A stretch of 64,000 nt of DNA from Nepenthes gracilis. Lineage: Eukaryota; Streptophyta; Magnoliopsida; Caryophyllales; Nepenthaceae. The position numbers were made by a program, and so were the translations under genes. The first letter of the stretch is position 1, and the number at the start of each line of letters is the position of its first letter. Shown here one piece after another: positions 36,916 through 46,999 of the stretch. Location of the stretch: contig BSYO01000011.1 in NCBI GenBank assembly GCA_033239525.1, forward strand, positions 10,631,973 through 10,695,972, written 5' to 3'. The notes under the pieces were generated by a model that was not told the origin of the DNA, searched no databases, and was given only the letters and a program-made list of their open reading frames with translations.

Positions 36916-37099
36916 TTCGTTTTCTTTTAATCCCGAAATTTAAATCGAAACTCGAGCGATTGAATGGGCACCGGTCCAACAAGTCCAAATATCATCCAGA
37001 ATTTTTATAATATTTCATTAATTTTTTATCACATCCAAATTATCCAAAATAATAATGATTAATCCTAATTAAATCGGATAAAAATTTGAGATATTACAC
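34613..37099 (-). mobile_element. 5' LTR of chromovirus A
   Basis: On + it begins TGTGACGAACCG and ends GAGATATTACA, 2487 bp, homologous to 23882-26410 along the whole length. It carries an ATT microsatellite at 36856-36912. Confidence 0.85.
36856..36912. repeat. (ATT)n microsatellite in LTR of chromovirus A
   Basis: About 19 units, shorter than in the partner LTR. Confidence 0.95.
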
Positions 37100-37570
37100 T
37101 GGCAGACTTCGTTATCGAGGAGGCGACCCCCAGCTCTAGACGCCCCGGATCGCTTGGAAAGTCCGAACAAACCAAGCGCTCCTGTGTGGGTCCTGAATGT
37201 CAACGGATCGTCTGCCCAGACAGGCAGCAGGGTTGGGGTTGTGCTCACCACCACGGATGGGACGAAGATTAGGTACTTCATCATGCTTGCCTTCCCTGCC
37301 ACCAACAACATCGTTGAGTATAAAGCTCCCCGTACGGGGCTCCGGCTGGCCAAGGAGTACTCTGCAAAAGCTCTTGTTGTGTGCAGCGCCTCAGACCTGG
37401 TGGTAGACCAAATCCAATGAGCCTTCGGAGCATCGAATTCTCAGCTCATCAAGTATTTGGCCAAAGCAAAACCTCAGATCCAAGCGTTTGAGAGCTTCAA
37501 AATCAAGCACGTCCCGAGGACAGAAAATTGGAAAGCTGACCAATTAGCTCGTGGCACGGTGGCCGGATCC
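37100..37570 (+). pseudogene. Second (archaeal-type) RNase H of Tat element 2
   Basis: Resumes the host frame: LADFVIEEATP, WVLNVNGSSAQTGSRVGVVL, FPATNNIVEYKAPRTGLRLA, KEYSAKALVVCSASDLVVDQ, then after a stop YLAKAKPQIQAFESFKIKHV and PRTENWKADQLARG. The first catalytic aspartate (VDGSS in the family) is asparagine here, and the HSDS aspartate position is altered to CSAS, so the domain is dead. The first five bases, CTGGC, are the right target duplication of chromovirus A. Confidence 0.85.
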
Positions 37571-37619
37571 CTGGAGCAGTATGCCAGGAGCATGCGAGAA
37601 TTCCTCACCTCCTCGAGCG

Positions 37620-38961
37620 TGGACGGCTCAAGATCGGAAGTACTGTGGGTGAGCAAAGGTGACAATTGGATGACACCGTACTGTAAATACCTGACAGACG
37701 GGACCCTTCCGACGAACACCAAAGAGGCTAAGCGAATAAGGAAAATGGTAGGCTGGTATGCAATCATCGATGGTAGGTTGTACTGACAATGATATTCAAC
37801 TCCCTACTTGAAGTGCCTGACTTCGAAAGAAGCCAAATATGTGCTGAACGAGGTTCACCTTGGCATTTGTGGCTCGCATGTTGAAGGGAAAAACCTTGCG
37901 TTCAAGATCATGCGATAAGGTTTGTTCTTGCCCACGTTGAAGCGAGAAGCCATGGAATTCATTAGGAAGTGCGAAAGTTGCAAGGTTCATCGGAATATGA
38001 TGCATCAGCCGCATACAGAGCTGCACAACCTGCAATCCCCATGGCCATTCGCATAATGGAGACTCGACATCCTAGAGTCGATGCCCTTGGCCTCCGGACA
38101 AAGGAAGTTCCTTATCGCCGGCATTGATTACTTCACCAAGTAGATCGAAGTGACTCTCTGGCATAGATTACCGAATAGAACGCAATGGAGTTCATTCACC
38201 AAAGCATCATATGCCGATTTGGGATTCCCAAGGTCATAGTAACCAACAATGGAACCCAATTCACCAACAAGCAATTCACCAAGTATTGTGCGAGTTTGCG
38301 CATCGGGCTAGTTCATACATCCGTGGCATATCCTCAAGCTAATGGCCAAGTCAAAGTCACCAATTGAACGCTGATACACGGACTAAAGACCAAGTTAGAG
38401 GACGCAAGGGGCTCTTAGACCGACAAGCTACCCTCGGTACTCTAGCCATACCACACGACCCCATGGGAGATGCCCTTTAGCCTCTGCTATGGGGTCAAAG
38501 CGGTCGTTCCCATCAAAGTGGGACTCCCCAGCCTGCGGGTCGAGTGCTTCAACCCTGCCACTAACTCTGGAAGGCTCGGGGAATGCCTGGACCTACTTCC
38601 AGAGATCCATGACGCGACTTGCCTTAGGACGGCAGCCTACCCACAGCGCATCACTCAGTACTATAACAAACAGATAAAAGCTCACCCATTCGAGGTTGGG
38701 GACCTAGTCCTTTAGAGCGTAGAGGTAGCAGGAAAAGCCGCTAGCATGAACAAACTTTTCCTAGGCTGGGAGGGATCGTTCCTTGTCTCAGTTTTCCTTC
38801 AGAACAGGGCATACAAGCTATGCACCCAGGACGGCAAGCTAATGCCTAGGACCGGGAACGCGGCCAATCTCAGAAAGTACTACCAATATCCAACCCCAAT
38901 GATAGGTAAGGCTTGCATACACGATGAGGAATGCTTGTACACGTATCACATTCTCTACTAA
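37620..38961 (+). pseudogene. Integrase of Tat element 2
   Basis: Blocks in order: the zinc-binding HLGICGSHVEGKNLAFKIMR and CESCKVHRNMMHQP; the core with the first aspartate in IAGIDYFTK; VTNNGTQFTNKQF, where the second aspartate (TDNGTQF) is asparagine; and ANGQVKVTN, where the glutamate is lysine. Then MPFSLCYGVKAVVPIKVGLP, HPFEVGDLVL and NKLFLGWEGSFLVSV. Two of the three catalytic residues are therefore lost. Several stops are present. The last open part ends at 38961, just before element 3 begins. Confidence 0.85.
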
Positions 38962-39099
38962 TAAAATTATTGCTTTTGTATCTTGTGTGGCTGATCATAT
39001 GAATGCATGTATGCTTGCTATCTTAAGGATGAAACTGTAATGGCCCAAATCCTAGAATATAGAAAATCCCCAATGACAAGTTAAAATTACCTAAGGATA

Positions 39100-39279
39100 G
39101 TAATCCAGTCAACAAGTGTTGATCGGAAGGCGTGAAGAATGAGTAATCCAGTCAACGAGTGTTGACCGAAAGACGTAATCCGGTCAACGTAAAATGTTAA
39201 CCGGAAGACGTAATCCGGCCAACGTAAAAGGTTAACCGGAAGACGTAATCCGGTCAACGTAAAATGTTGACCAGAAAAA
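39100..39279. repeat. Tandem array with palindromic units (GGTCAAC..GTTGACC)
   Basis: Five units starting at 39100, 39143, 39175, 39210 and 39245; the last three have a period of exactly 35 bases. Each reads GTAATCCGGTCAACGTAAAA followed by TGTTAACCGGAAGAC or a variant, so CCGGTCAAC and GTTGACCGG form a hairpin arm pair with a seven-base loop. TTGACC is also the core of the plant WRKY-binding W-box. Confidence 0.9.
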
Positions 39280-39799
39280 GTGAATGGAAAGAAGGACGGA
39301 AAAGAGGAAAGTAATCAAGTCAATGCCAGTTAGTTGACCGGAATGTATTTAAATGAGAAACATCCCCTTTAAATAATTTAGTGAGGAAACTCTTCGGGAA
39401 TGAAAAACCATAAATAAATACGCCGAAACATTCCTCCTAGTATGAGCAAACCAAACGACGGCCGCCAGACCCAATGCCTATAAATAAGAACTAGAGGGCA
39501 TAAGAAAGAGACACGCAACAGAGTTTACTAGTAAAGGGAGACCAAAAGTTCAATAAGAAGTAAAAGAAATCCAGGCAGGAGTACTCACCCCTGTTTTCAA
39601 GTTCATGATTATGCATATTTGCGAAGCTTGTATATCTGATATTCTTATGAAATTATGTTTTAGTATGTATGATGTTTGTTCTGTTAATCGCATGTCTAAA
39701 AGAAACATTGATATTCATGATGTTAGATTTTATTTTGCTTGAAGTATGATTATTTGTCAAATTATATGAACTCTGATAATTGTATGTTTAAAAAAAAGA

Positions 39800-40075
39800 C
39801 TTCTAACTTTTAATGAAAAAGAACTCCGAATTTTAGAGCTTTGGATTTTAAAAGAAAAAGAACTCCGAATTTTAGAGCTTCGGATTTTAAAGAACTCTGG
39901 CTTTTAGAGCTTCGGATTTTAAATGAAAAAGAACTCCGACTTTTTAGAGCTTCGGACTTATGTTGAAAAAGAACTCCGGTCTTTGAATTCCAGTTTTTAG
40001 TAAAAAGAACTCCGAATTTCAGAACTCCGGCTTTTAAGAAAAATGACTTCAGATTTTTGATGAAAGATCTTCAAC
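39800..40075. repeat. Minisatellite with AACTCCGAA..TTCGGA units
   Basis: About seven imperfect units of 30-42 bases with the core AAAAAGAACTCCGAATTTTA followed by GAGCTTCGGATTTTAAA. CCGAA and TTCGG can pair, so most units can form a short hairpin. It lies inside the LTR-like region of element 3. Confidence 0.85.
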
Positions 40076-41216
40076 CTTAAGATGAGTAAGGAATGGCTAT
40101 ACGGACTTCAATTGCTGAAGTAAAAGAACAATGCTATAAGAAAATGCATGTAATCAGGACAGTAAGTGGAACTCTACGACTTTCGAACTATGATGAATGG
40201 CCATTAAAAGATATGAACTAAGAACCAAGTTTCCATTAAACTTGCTGTTAAAGATGGATGAAGGATATTAGAGTGACACTTAAGGACTGCCTCCTGGGCC
40301 ACGGGGGGAGACTTTTGGTGGCATAAGACTTTTGGACTACGGCCCCGTATGCCGGGTTAAAGGCATTACCTTCCACCTCAGGGAGCATAATGAGAGGATA
40401 CGGCTTTAGATTGTGGGGTAGCACATAACCCTTCCTCGATGTTGTCCGCTCCCGTCTGATCCCTAAAGATGATAAGAATTTCGAATGGTTTTATGAATTT
40501 TCCGAAGATAAGATAATAACAATAAGAAATAAAGAAGAAACGATATGATGATTTTCGTATGCTAAGTTATGCTATGAAACTCTTTTTGATCCGATTATAT
40601 GCAATGTTTTAGTTTCTGCATGTGAGTATCTTCTCTGGGCTTTAGCTCAATCTTGTCACTTTCCCGGATGACGAGAGGCTTATGGAGGACATGTCTTTGA
40701 GTAGAACCATATGATAGTTCTTAGCAAATAGAAAAGCGGAGCCGATCAATGATGAGCTTAATTTATTTTCCTTTTTATGTTTTGAGAAGATTTGAAAATG
40801 ATTCCGATCCTGTTTAAGAATCTATGGATGTTAGTATGTTGAGTGATTACTTTTTGATATTGAAATTAAAAAATCTAGTAAGCATCTCAGCTTTTAGATC
40901 CGTCTAACCTTAGTGTTGGCGGCTGTGTTTGAAGTTAAATCGAAGGCCCCCATGTAATTGACAACCTCAAGAAATCGACCCGTATAAAAGAAAAGAAAAT
41001 TTTTATGTCCACCTAATTAATATTTAATATTTATTAAATTTTTTTAAGGCAAGTTTTTAGGCTTGACGGTGGCTTTATGCGTGAATAAGGCCATTCACAG
41101 GATATGGTAGAGAGAAGAAAACCGAGATGCTTTAGGTCAATTTAAATCAATCACCAAAACTTAGGACGAATAGTTAAGGCAAGAAAGGGGTTAGTTTTAC
41201 TTATGCTTTCTTAGTC

Positions 41217-42540
41217 ATGGTTTTCCTCACTCTTGGAAGCCTGAAAATATGGGAGGTAAATCAAGGTCATCACTTGAAGTCATTTCTAATAGAGGAAAGC
41301 CAAAGGATTAACAATACTCCTGGAAGGGAGGCAAGATACTTGAACCTCGCTAGACAAAGATGGTCAAGTCATAGAAGCCTTGGCTCCACCAACTCTAGTG
41401 ACCACCCCACCGATTCATCATGGCGCCTAACAAATGATCCCACTAACGAGCGAGTTCCTGAATTCTCGGGAACCCGACCCATTAGCTAACACCGGATCCA
41501 TTTATCAAGAAGGTGTTCTGTGATTAAATGCCCTGCTTTGGAGATATGGTTCTATTTGCCACCCATAAGGAAGTGGAAGGACCAGGATGGGAAATTCATG
41601 CATTGAGAGTTTTTGATGAAAATAGAGATATTACTTAGAAAATGGACAACAAAGTTTTATAGAGAAATACTTCCCTACTAACCTTCGCGGATAGAAGGAG
41701 GATGAATTTCTTCACTTAAGGCAACTACTCATCTCCTTTGGACTGAGTACGATACAAAGTTTACAGAGCTATCTCGTTATAACTTCTTATATGGTGGAGG
41801 TCCAGGAAAGGAAGGCTAGGAGGTTCTTTCAAGGTTTAAGAAACGATATTAGAGTCACCTTCAACTCTAAAGTTGGCCAGGCACGGAAATCCTCTAGAAA
41901 GGGCTATCATCCTGAGAAGGAGCCGAGAGAGGAGCATTTCTCGGGAAAAGGACTTTAGTCGACTTCAAGGGCCGATCCTCAAGTGGATGCCCTTCTAAGA
42001 AAGTGAGACCATTGAGGTCCAAGAGGGAGCAGAGCCAATCTCTACAAGCTTTTCTAGACGCTAGTAAAGCATGTGGTTTCGGAAAATCATATGAATGGAA
42101 GCCCGCTATAACTCTCCGGGGTCTCGTTATACTCGGCCAAAGCTGGACACATGATCAAGAATTGTCCCCCGCCAAACAAGCCCCTGGATCTAAGTCTCCC
42201 ATTCCAAAGAAAGGTGTTTGTTGTTTCTAAAAAGGAGGCGAGTGCCTCACGGGGTGTAGTGGAAGGTACACTTTCTATCTGTGGCACTTCTAGTCATGTG
42301 CTCTTTAACCCGGATCCACCCACTGACAAAGGTCTTGAATTTGTGAATTATCTTACGACCCCTCCCTCGTTCTTGGCAGCCTCATTGATGGTCGCCTCAC
42401 CCACGAGTCGCCTCAGTAATTTTAAATATAGTATATTCAGAGTGTCAAAAGAATTAAATGAATGCGTGATGCTCTCCATTAAAGTTTTTCTTGAAGAAAT
42501 GAAAGGCTTCGATGCAAGGCTGCGCGAATGGATTGGTTAG
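41217..42540 (+). pseudogene. Gag and protease remnant of element 3
   Basis: In broken frames the + strand shows FIEKYFPTNLRG followed by KEDEFLHLRQLLISFG, SYMVEVQERKARRFFQGLRN and DIRVTF, the chromovirus gag core. A zinc-knuckle relic reads KAGHMIKNCP at about 42140-42170. The open segment 42151-42540 continues as KVFVVSKKEASASRGVVEGT and LSICGTSSHVLF, the start of the chromoviral protease, with NPD in place of the D-S/T-G active site. Not functional. Confidence 0.75.
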
Positions 42541-42999
42541 TAAGAGGTGCGAAGATTGATTTCTTGGCAAAGAGTAGATTTCCCCCCCCGAAACAAGCCT
42601 TTCTATATTCGGAGTCATCCAGACGATGAAGCATCTTGCTTCATTTTGGCCCTCCACATGGCAGCATCTTGATTGGTGATGGGTGCCTTATCTAGGGAGG
42701 CCATTATGACTGATCAAGGTCAAGGAACTCTGGCCAAAGAGATTCGTGGCAACGGAGTTCGAAGACCTATTTCGATGAGTTTCCGCCCTACGCCGAGCGG
42801 AGCCAGAATTTGCTCGAGCCCTGGTGAGCGGTCCCAGCACCAATATCCAAAGCACCATATAGAATGGCAACCGTAGAACTAAAGGAGTTGAATAAGCAAA
42901 GCTGGAGAGTTGTTAGATAAGGTTTCAATGGCCGAGTGTGTCACCATGGGGTGCCGGGGAAGTCCTATTTGAAAGAAAGAAAGAAGATTGAGGTTATAC

Positions 43000-43448
43000 T
43001 TTGAATTATCGAAAATCAACAAAATTACCTTAAGAACAAATATCCTTTGCCAAAAATTGATGACCTTCTTGAGAGTAAATGAGCTTGTGTATTCTCAAAG
43101 ATTGACCTTAGATTTGGATGTCTAACTTGAATCGAAAGAATAATATAGTAAAGATCACCCGAACTAGATATGGGCACTATGAGCCAATGATGCCTTTTGG
43201 GTTAACTAACACTCCAGCACATGAACCATGGACTTGATAAACCAAAATTTTCAACCCTACTTGACAAATTTGTGATAGTCTTTATTGATGACATCATTGT
43301 TTACTCAAAGAACTATGAGGAACACAAGGAGCATTTACGGACCACAACTTTGATCCACAGGGAACATCAGCTGTTCACCAAATTAAAGAAATGCGAATTT
43401 TGGTTAGAGGAAGTGGGATTTCTTGGTCACGTCATCTCCAAAGAATGA
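43000..43448 (+). pseudogene. Reverse transcriptase remnant of element 3
   Basis: Shows [20 protein letters not shown] and NTPAHE, and then an open stretch with [20 protein letters not shown], the catalytic FIDD box, followed by [20 protein letters not shown]. The FIDDI(I/L)VYS form separates it from the YVDDML form of the Tat elements and supports a chromovirus origin. The front half of RT is largely unreadable. Confidence 0.85.
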
Positions 43449-43699
43449 ATTTTTGCTGACCTAAGAAAGTGAAAGTAGTGGTAAAGTGGTGGACCACTCC
43501 TCTCGTGAAGAACCACCGAGGTAAAGGGCATGATTAGCTTCATTAGCATTGCCATCTCTTTGAAAAACTGACTCCCAATTTGCCCTACCACTCACGCAAC
43601 TAACAAGGAAGAATGCTAAGTTTGAGTGGCCAATGATTCGCATCACTTCTTCGGGCACATAAAGACCGGCATGGACCTCCTCGCTCCAGAGAACATTCC

Positions 43700-44100
43700 A
43701 AATGGATTAGCGAGAACGAGTTTTCCCGATGCCTCAAGGTTTGGGATGGGACGTGTTTTAATGCAAATAGGAGGGTGATAAATATGGGTCGTGATAGTTG
43801 AAGGATCATGAAAGGAATTACCCAACTCACGATCCGAAATTGGCCATGAGTGTTTGCATTGAAAAGGAGGCATTATCGCATGGTGAGAGATTCTTGGTCT
43901 ATTCCAATCATAAGAGTTTCAAGTATTTTATTCTTTCAAAAGGAACTGAACATGGGGTAGAGAAGGTGGATTGAATTCCTAAAGGATTATGACTATGAAA
44001 TTGGGCCGAACCGGGTAAGGCATTGGGGCTAGTGCCGATGCACTAAGTCGGCTAAGAGAAGGATTTTGGCCAAAAGGCAAGTCAAGCAAATGGAGATGGG
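43700..44100 (+). pseudogene. RNase H remnant of element 3
   Basis: Reads VCIEKEALSHGERFLVYSN, HKSFKYFILSKGTEHGVEKV and, after a stop, KDYDYEIG. This is the chromoviral RNase H end (usual TDHKSLKYIFTQKELN). The aspartate of TDHKS is replaced by asparagine. Stops and frame changes are frequent. Confidence 0.7.
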
Positions 44101-44384
44101 AATCCTTTCAAGTACTACGATATCCAAGGACATGTGCAAGGTGTCTCGATGATTTTGGCGTACCTTCAAGTCCAGCTGCAGAGGTGATAGATGAGATTAA
44201 GGAAGGTCTGCAAATGATTCTTTCCTTATGAATAAGAAGGTCATCATGATAAAGATACTCAACTAATTTTCATGTTACGAGCGCCGGAGCACTAAGGTTT
44301 AGAAATCGACCGGCCTGTGTGCCATAATAAGGTGAATCAAGGAGAAAATTCTTGCTAGTGGTCAGATCAACCGAATCCAATCCA

Positions 44385-44863
44385 TAGATGTAAGAATTCC
44401 CGCACCTAGGGTTTTCCTCCACGGAACCTATAAATATCCTCTCCTTCGATAGGAGAGGGATCCTTTTGCTAAATCTTGATCCGAAACCCGATCGCTGGTC
44501 CTCCCGAATCTTGATTCCCCAAAGTCTCCATCAAGTAATTTTAGTGAGCCACTCTTTGTAGTGCACCCAGCAGAGCCCTGCCTCCCAAAATCGCTCAACT
44601 ACTGCATTCAAGTCTCTTTCAATTCCCCACCGCATCATACACACTCCCGTATGTCTCCATTTATCGCGGAAGATAATTGACTTGAGTGTCAGAGTGTTTA
44701 CGATGGGAGAACTTCTACTGACCTTTTACCTCTTATTTGTAATTTGTATTGTGTAGGTTCCAAATTATTAGTGGCGGAGGCCAGACCCGATTGAGATCAA
44801 CTTGCAGTAGAAAATTCAAAGGCTTTCTAATCCGTACAATAATTAGTAACCTAGAATGTAACA
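44385..44863 (+). mobile_element. Truncated 3' LTR of Tat element 2
   Basis: Repeats the last 470 bases of the 5' LTR (AATTCCCGC, TATAAATAT, GATAGGAGAG, CAATTTTAGTGAG, GTAGTGCACCCAGC blocks) and ends GAATGTAACA, followed by the target duplication AAAGT at 44864-44868. Its front half was lost together with the end of element 3. Confidence 0.85.
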
Positions 44864-45009
44864 AAAGTCTAAGAAAATCTCTCCCAACTAATAAACAAAA
44901 AATTTAAAATAACTAAATCTTAATTATTTATTTTAAAATATAAAAAATAAGATTTTTTATCACTATAAAAAATAAGATTTTTTATCACTATAAAAAATAA
45001 GATTGGTGA
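44864..45009. repeat. AT-rich spacer with 25-bp tandem repeat
   Basis: GATTTTTTATCACTATAAAA plus AATAA is repeated exactly at 44951-44975 and 44976-45000, with a partial copy before and the start of another after. No gene. Confidence 0.85.
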
Positions 45010-45139
45010 TCTCTAAAAAATTTTGAAATTCTAGAGAGAGAAGCTCTCGCTTCTCTCTTCCCTATTCGTCCTGCTGCACACACCGTCTTGCCCGATTTCG
45101 TCTGCTAGTCTTCCCGTCGCCTTTCTCCTTCCGGCGCCC

Positions 45140-46812
45140 ATGGTGCCGGTCCATAACCAATCCTCTCATCCTTCCCCGATCGATAACCCCCACTCTCCTA
45201 AACGTTTCCTTTCTTCGAATCTAATCCCTGTCTCCACTCGACCCGTTTCTGATTTCTCCTACATGGGTGTGATTCCTGAATCCCCCTCGCCTCCATCTCT
45301 CCACTCTGAATTTGCTCGCTCTACTCTGTTAGCTGAGCTTCCTATCTCTGTCGACGTCGAATGTGATCCTCAGAAGTCTAAAGGTTTTTCGATTCCCTGT
45401 TCTGTGGATTTGGTTCCGGACGGTCTTGGTAATTGCATGGCCAGTCCGAGCAAATTTCCAGTAAGCTCTCTCCCTGTTAATCCAGGTCCCTCCATCGTAG
45501 GAGGATTGGAGGCCGGTGTTTCACCTCTGGGCTCTTCTTCGCCTCCTCGCCTGAATATGCCCTGTTCATCCAGTGTAATGTCGCCGGTTTATTCTGCTTC
45601 TTCTATCCCCCCTGCTTCCTGTGATGCCCTTCCTTTTTGCCCGGAGGTCCTCAAGAACTCCCTTGTTACCACCCATCCTTGTGGTGCTGATGCCGTCAAC
45701 AAAGGTGTCTCATGGTCCTTTGTGGTACAACAAAATATTTCTGGTGGTAAGTCCCCACTTAAATTTTTCCCCCTTAATATTGATGATGATGACAATGCGA
45801 TTATATCAGCTCCTCCTGATGTTATTCATCAGAGTGAGAAGCTGTGGGGTGCTACCCTCGTCGGCTACTTTGCAAGGCACCCCCTCCATTTTAATGCTAT
45901 TAACAACATTACTAGGAAAATTTGGGCTCGGTTTGAGCTCAGTCATGTTGCTGGAAACAAAAATGGCTTCTTTTTCTTTCGCTTCTCTTCCAATAATATG
46001 CTCCAGAAATGCTTGGCTAGCGGCCCTACAGTCTATTGCAGTGGTCGCCCATTGTTTTCTCAAGAAATGGAGCACAGGAATGGTCCTTTCTAAGATGAAC
46101 ACAAATCCTTACCCACTTGGATTACTATGTCAGGGGTTCCAGTTGAATACTGGAATTGAGTTGGATTGCCAGTGCTATTGGCAAGCCTATCCTTCTCGAC
46201 CCTGTCACTGAAAGATTTGAGTGCATGGGTTATGCTAGGGTGTGTGTTGATTTGGCAGTTGATGCTCCGCAACCTGAATCTATTAAGGTTCGAGGAGGCT
46301 GGCGTCCTGACTCGACTGATAGCTCTTACGTAGAGATTAAAATTGAGTACCATCGGAGACCGCCTCGTCGTAGTCCCCATAATAAGACTGATGACAAGGC
46401 TCTGCCCCTCAATCAACCTGGTGTTGTCAAAGCTAAGACTTTTGCCAACATAGGCCCAGCCAAATCTCCACCAAAATCTCGGCCTCAATTCAAAAAGTCA
46501 AATGCTGCCGTCCCACCCTCTGAGACTTCGGATCGGAAGTCTCTGTTTGTAACCAATTCCTTTAGCGCTCTCCAGGTCCCTTCCCAGGTTGAACAGGTGG
46601 GGAGTGATAGTATTACACCACCTGATACACAAACTGAGTCTTCTTTGGCTCCCCCGCTTGGTAATTCGGCAATATATTTCCCCCCAGGGACCCAGTGTGG
46701 CTTGTCCCTGAATAAGATTGGGAAGGACTATGATGGGATTGAGGCCCATCATGTATCTAACTCTGCCTCCCGGACGGATGTGGTTTTTGGTCTGGACTCC
46801 TGCCCTATCTAG
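45140..46812 (+). pseudogene. LINE ORF1 (DUF4283-type)
   Basis: Starts at the ATG at 45140 (MVPVHNQSSHPSP) with a Ser/Pro-rich leader. At residues 190-310 is the DUF4283-type block: WSFVVQQN, LVGYFARHPLHFNAINNITR, KIWARFELSHVAGNKNGFFF and SGRPLFSQEMEHRNGPF. A frameshift between 46090 and 46155 separates this from the second part (46156-46812), which begins with VTERFECMGYARVCVDLAVD and runs into a Pro/Ser/Lys-rich tail. ORF1 proteins coat LINE RNA. The stop at 46812 lies about 190 bases before ORF2. Apart from the single frameshift this is the best preserved transposon ORF in the window. Confidence 0.85.
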
Positions 46813-46999
46813 CACCCTCCCAACTTCGGCCATCAAGGTCTTGCTTCGCCTAATAATTCTCTGAACCTAGAACCACTCTCCGATGGATCAGATTCTAGTG
46901 ATTCTGCTGGTAAATCCAAGAAGAGGGGCTCGAAATCCTCTCAAAAATCCAGTAACTCCAAGGGGCCTAAAAGTTCTACTCCCCTCGTACCGGTCTCTC

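Larger units (their letters stand above)
23882..37099 (-). mobile_element. Chromovirus A (Ty3/gypsy) nested in Tat element 2
   Basis: Two LTRs of about 2.5 kb (23882-26410 and 34613-37099), clearly homologous along their whole length but diverged (around 85 percent by eye, so old). Orientation is - strand: the primer-binding site is next to the right LTR and the polypurine tract next to the left LTR. The interior carries only remnants of the polyprotein, with a chromodomain-like end close to the left LTR, and was opened by LTR C, itself holding LTR B. Confidence 0.85.
39036..41150 (+). mobile_element. 5' LTR-like region of element 3
   Basis: TG start is clear; the inner end is approximate because no primer-binding site could be recognised before gag. 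Contains the repeat arrays listed separately and no gene. Confidence 0.5.
39036..44384 (+). mobile_element. Second chromovirus remnant (element 3) in Tat element 2
   Basis: Starts TGTAATGGCCCAAATCC, a typical chromovirus LTR beginning. An LTR-like region with two tandem-repeat arrays is followed by gag, protease, RT and RNase H remnants on the + strand. The 3' end, including its second LTR, is missing, and the front half of the Tat 3' LTR is missing too, so a deletion joined the two at about 44384. The left neighbour bases are GAAAC; no matching duplication is available. Confidence 0.7.
19562..44863 (+). mobile_element. Tat-type Ty3/gypsy retrotransposon (element 2), host of nested insertions
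   Basis: The 5' LTR (19562-20420), primer-binding site, gag, protease, reverse transcriptase, RNase H, second RNase H and integrase follow in order on the + strand, and a truncated 3' LTR ends at 44863 with the same AAAGT duplication as the left side. Without the insertions at 23882-37099 and 39036-44384 the element would be about 6.8 kb. The reading frame is broken by many stops. It is related to element 1 (shared gag, RT and integrase blocks) but lies in the opposite orientation. Confidence 0.85.

Noticed and set aside
39100..39279. CRISPR-like palindromic repeats with regular spacing
   Set aside because: Units are directly adjacent with no unique spacers, inside a plant LTR; it is a tandem repeat.
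45621..46211. 196-codon open frame overlapping LINE ORF1
   Set aside because: Shifted-frame shadow; its second half only covers the stretch around the ORF1 frameshift.
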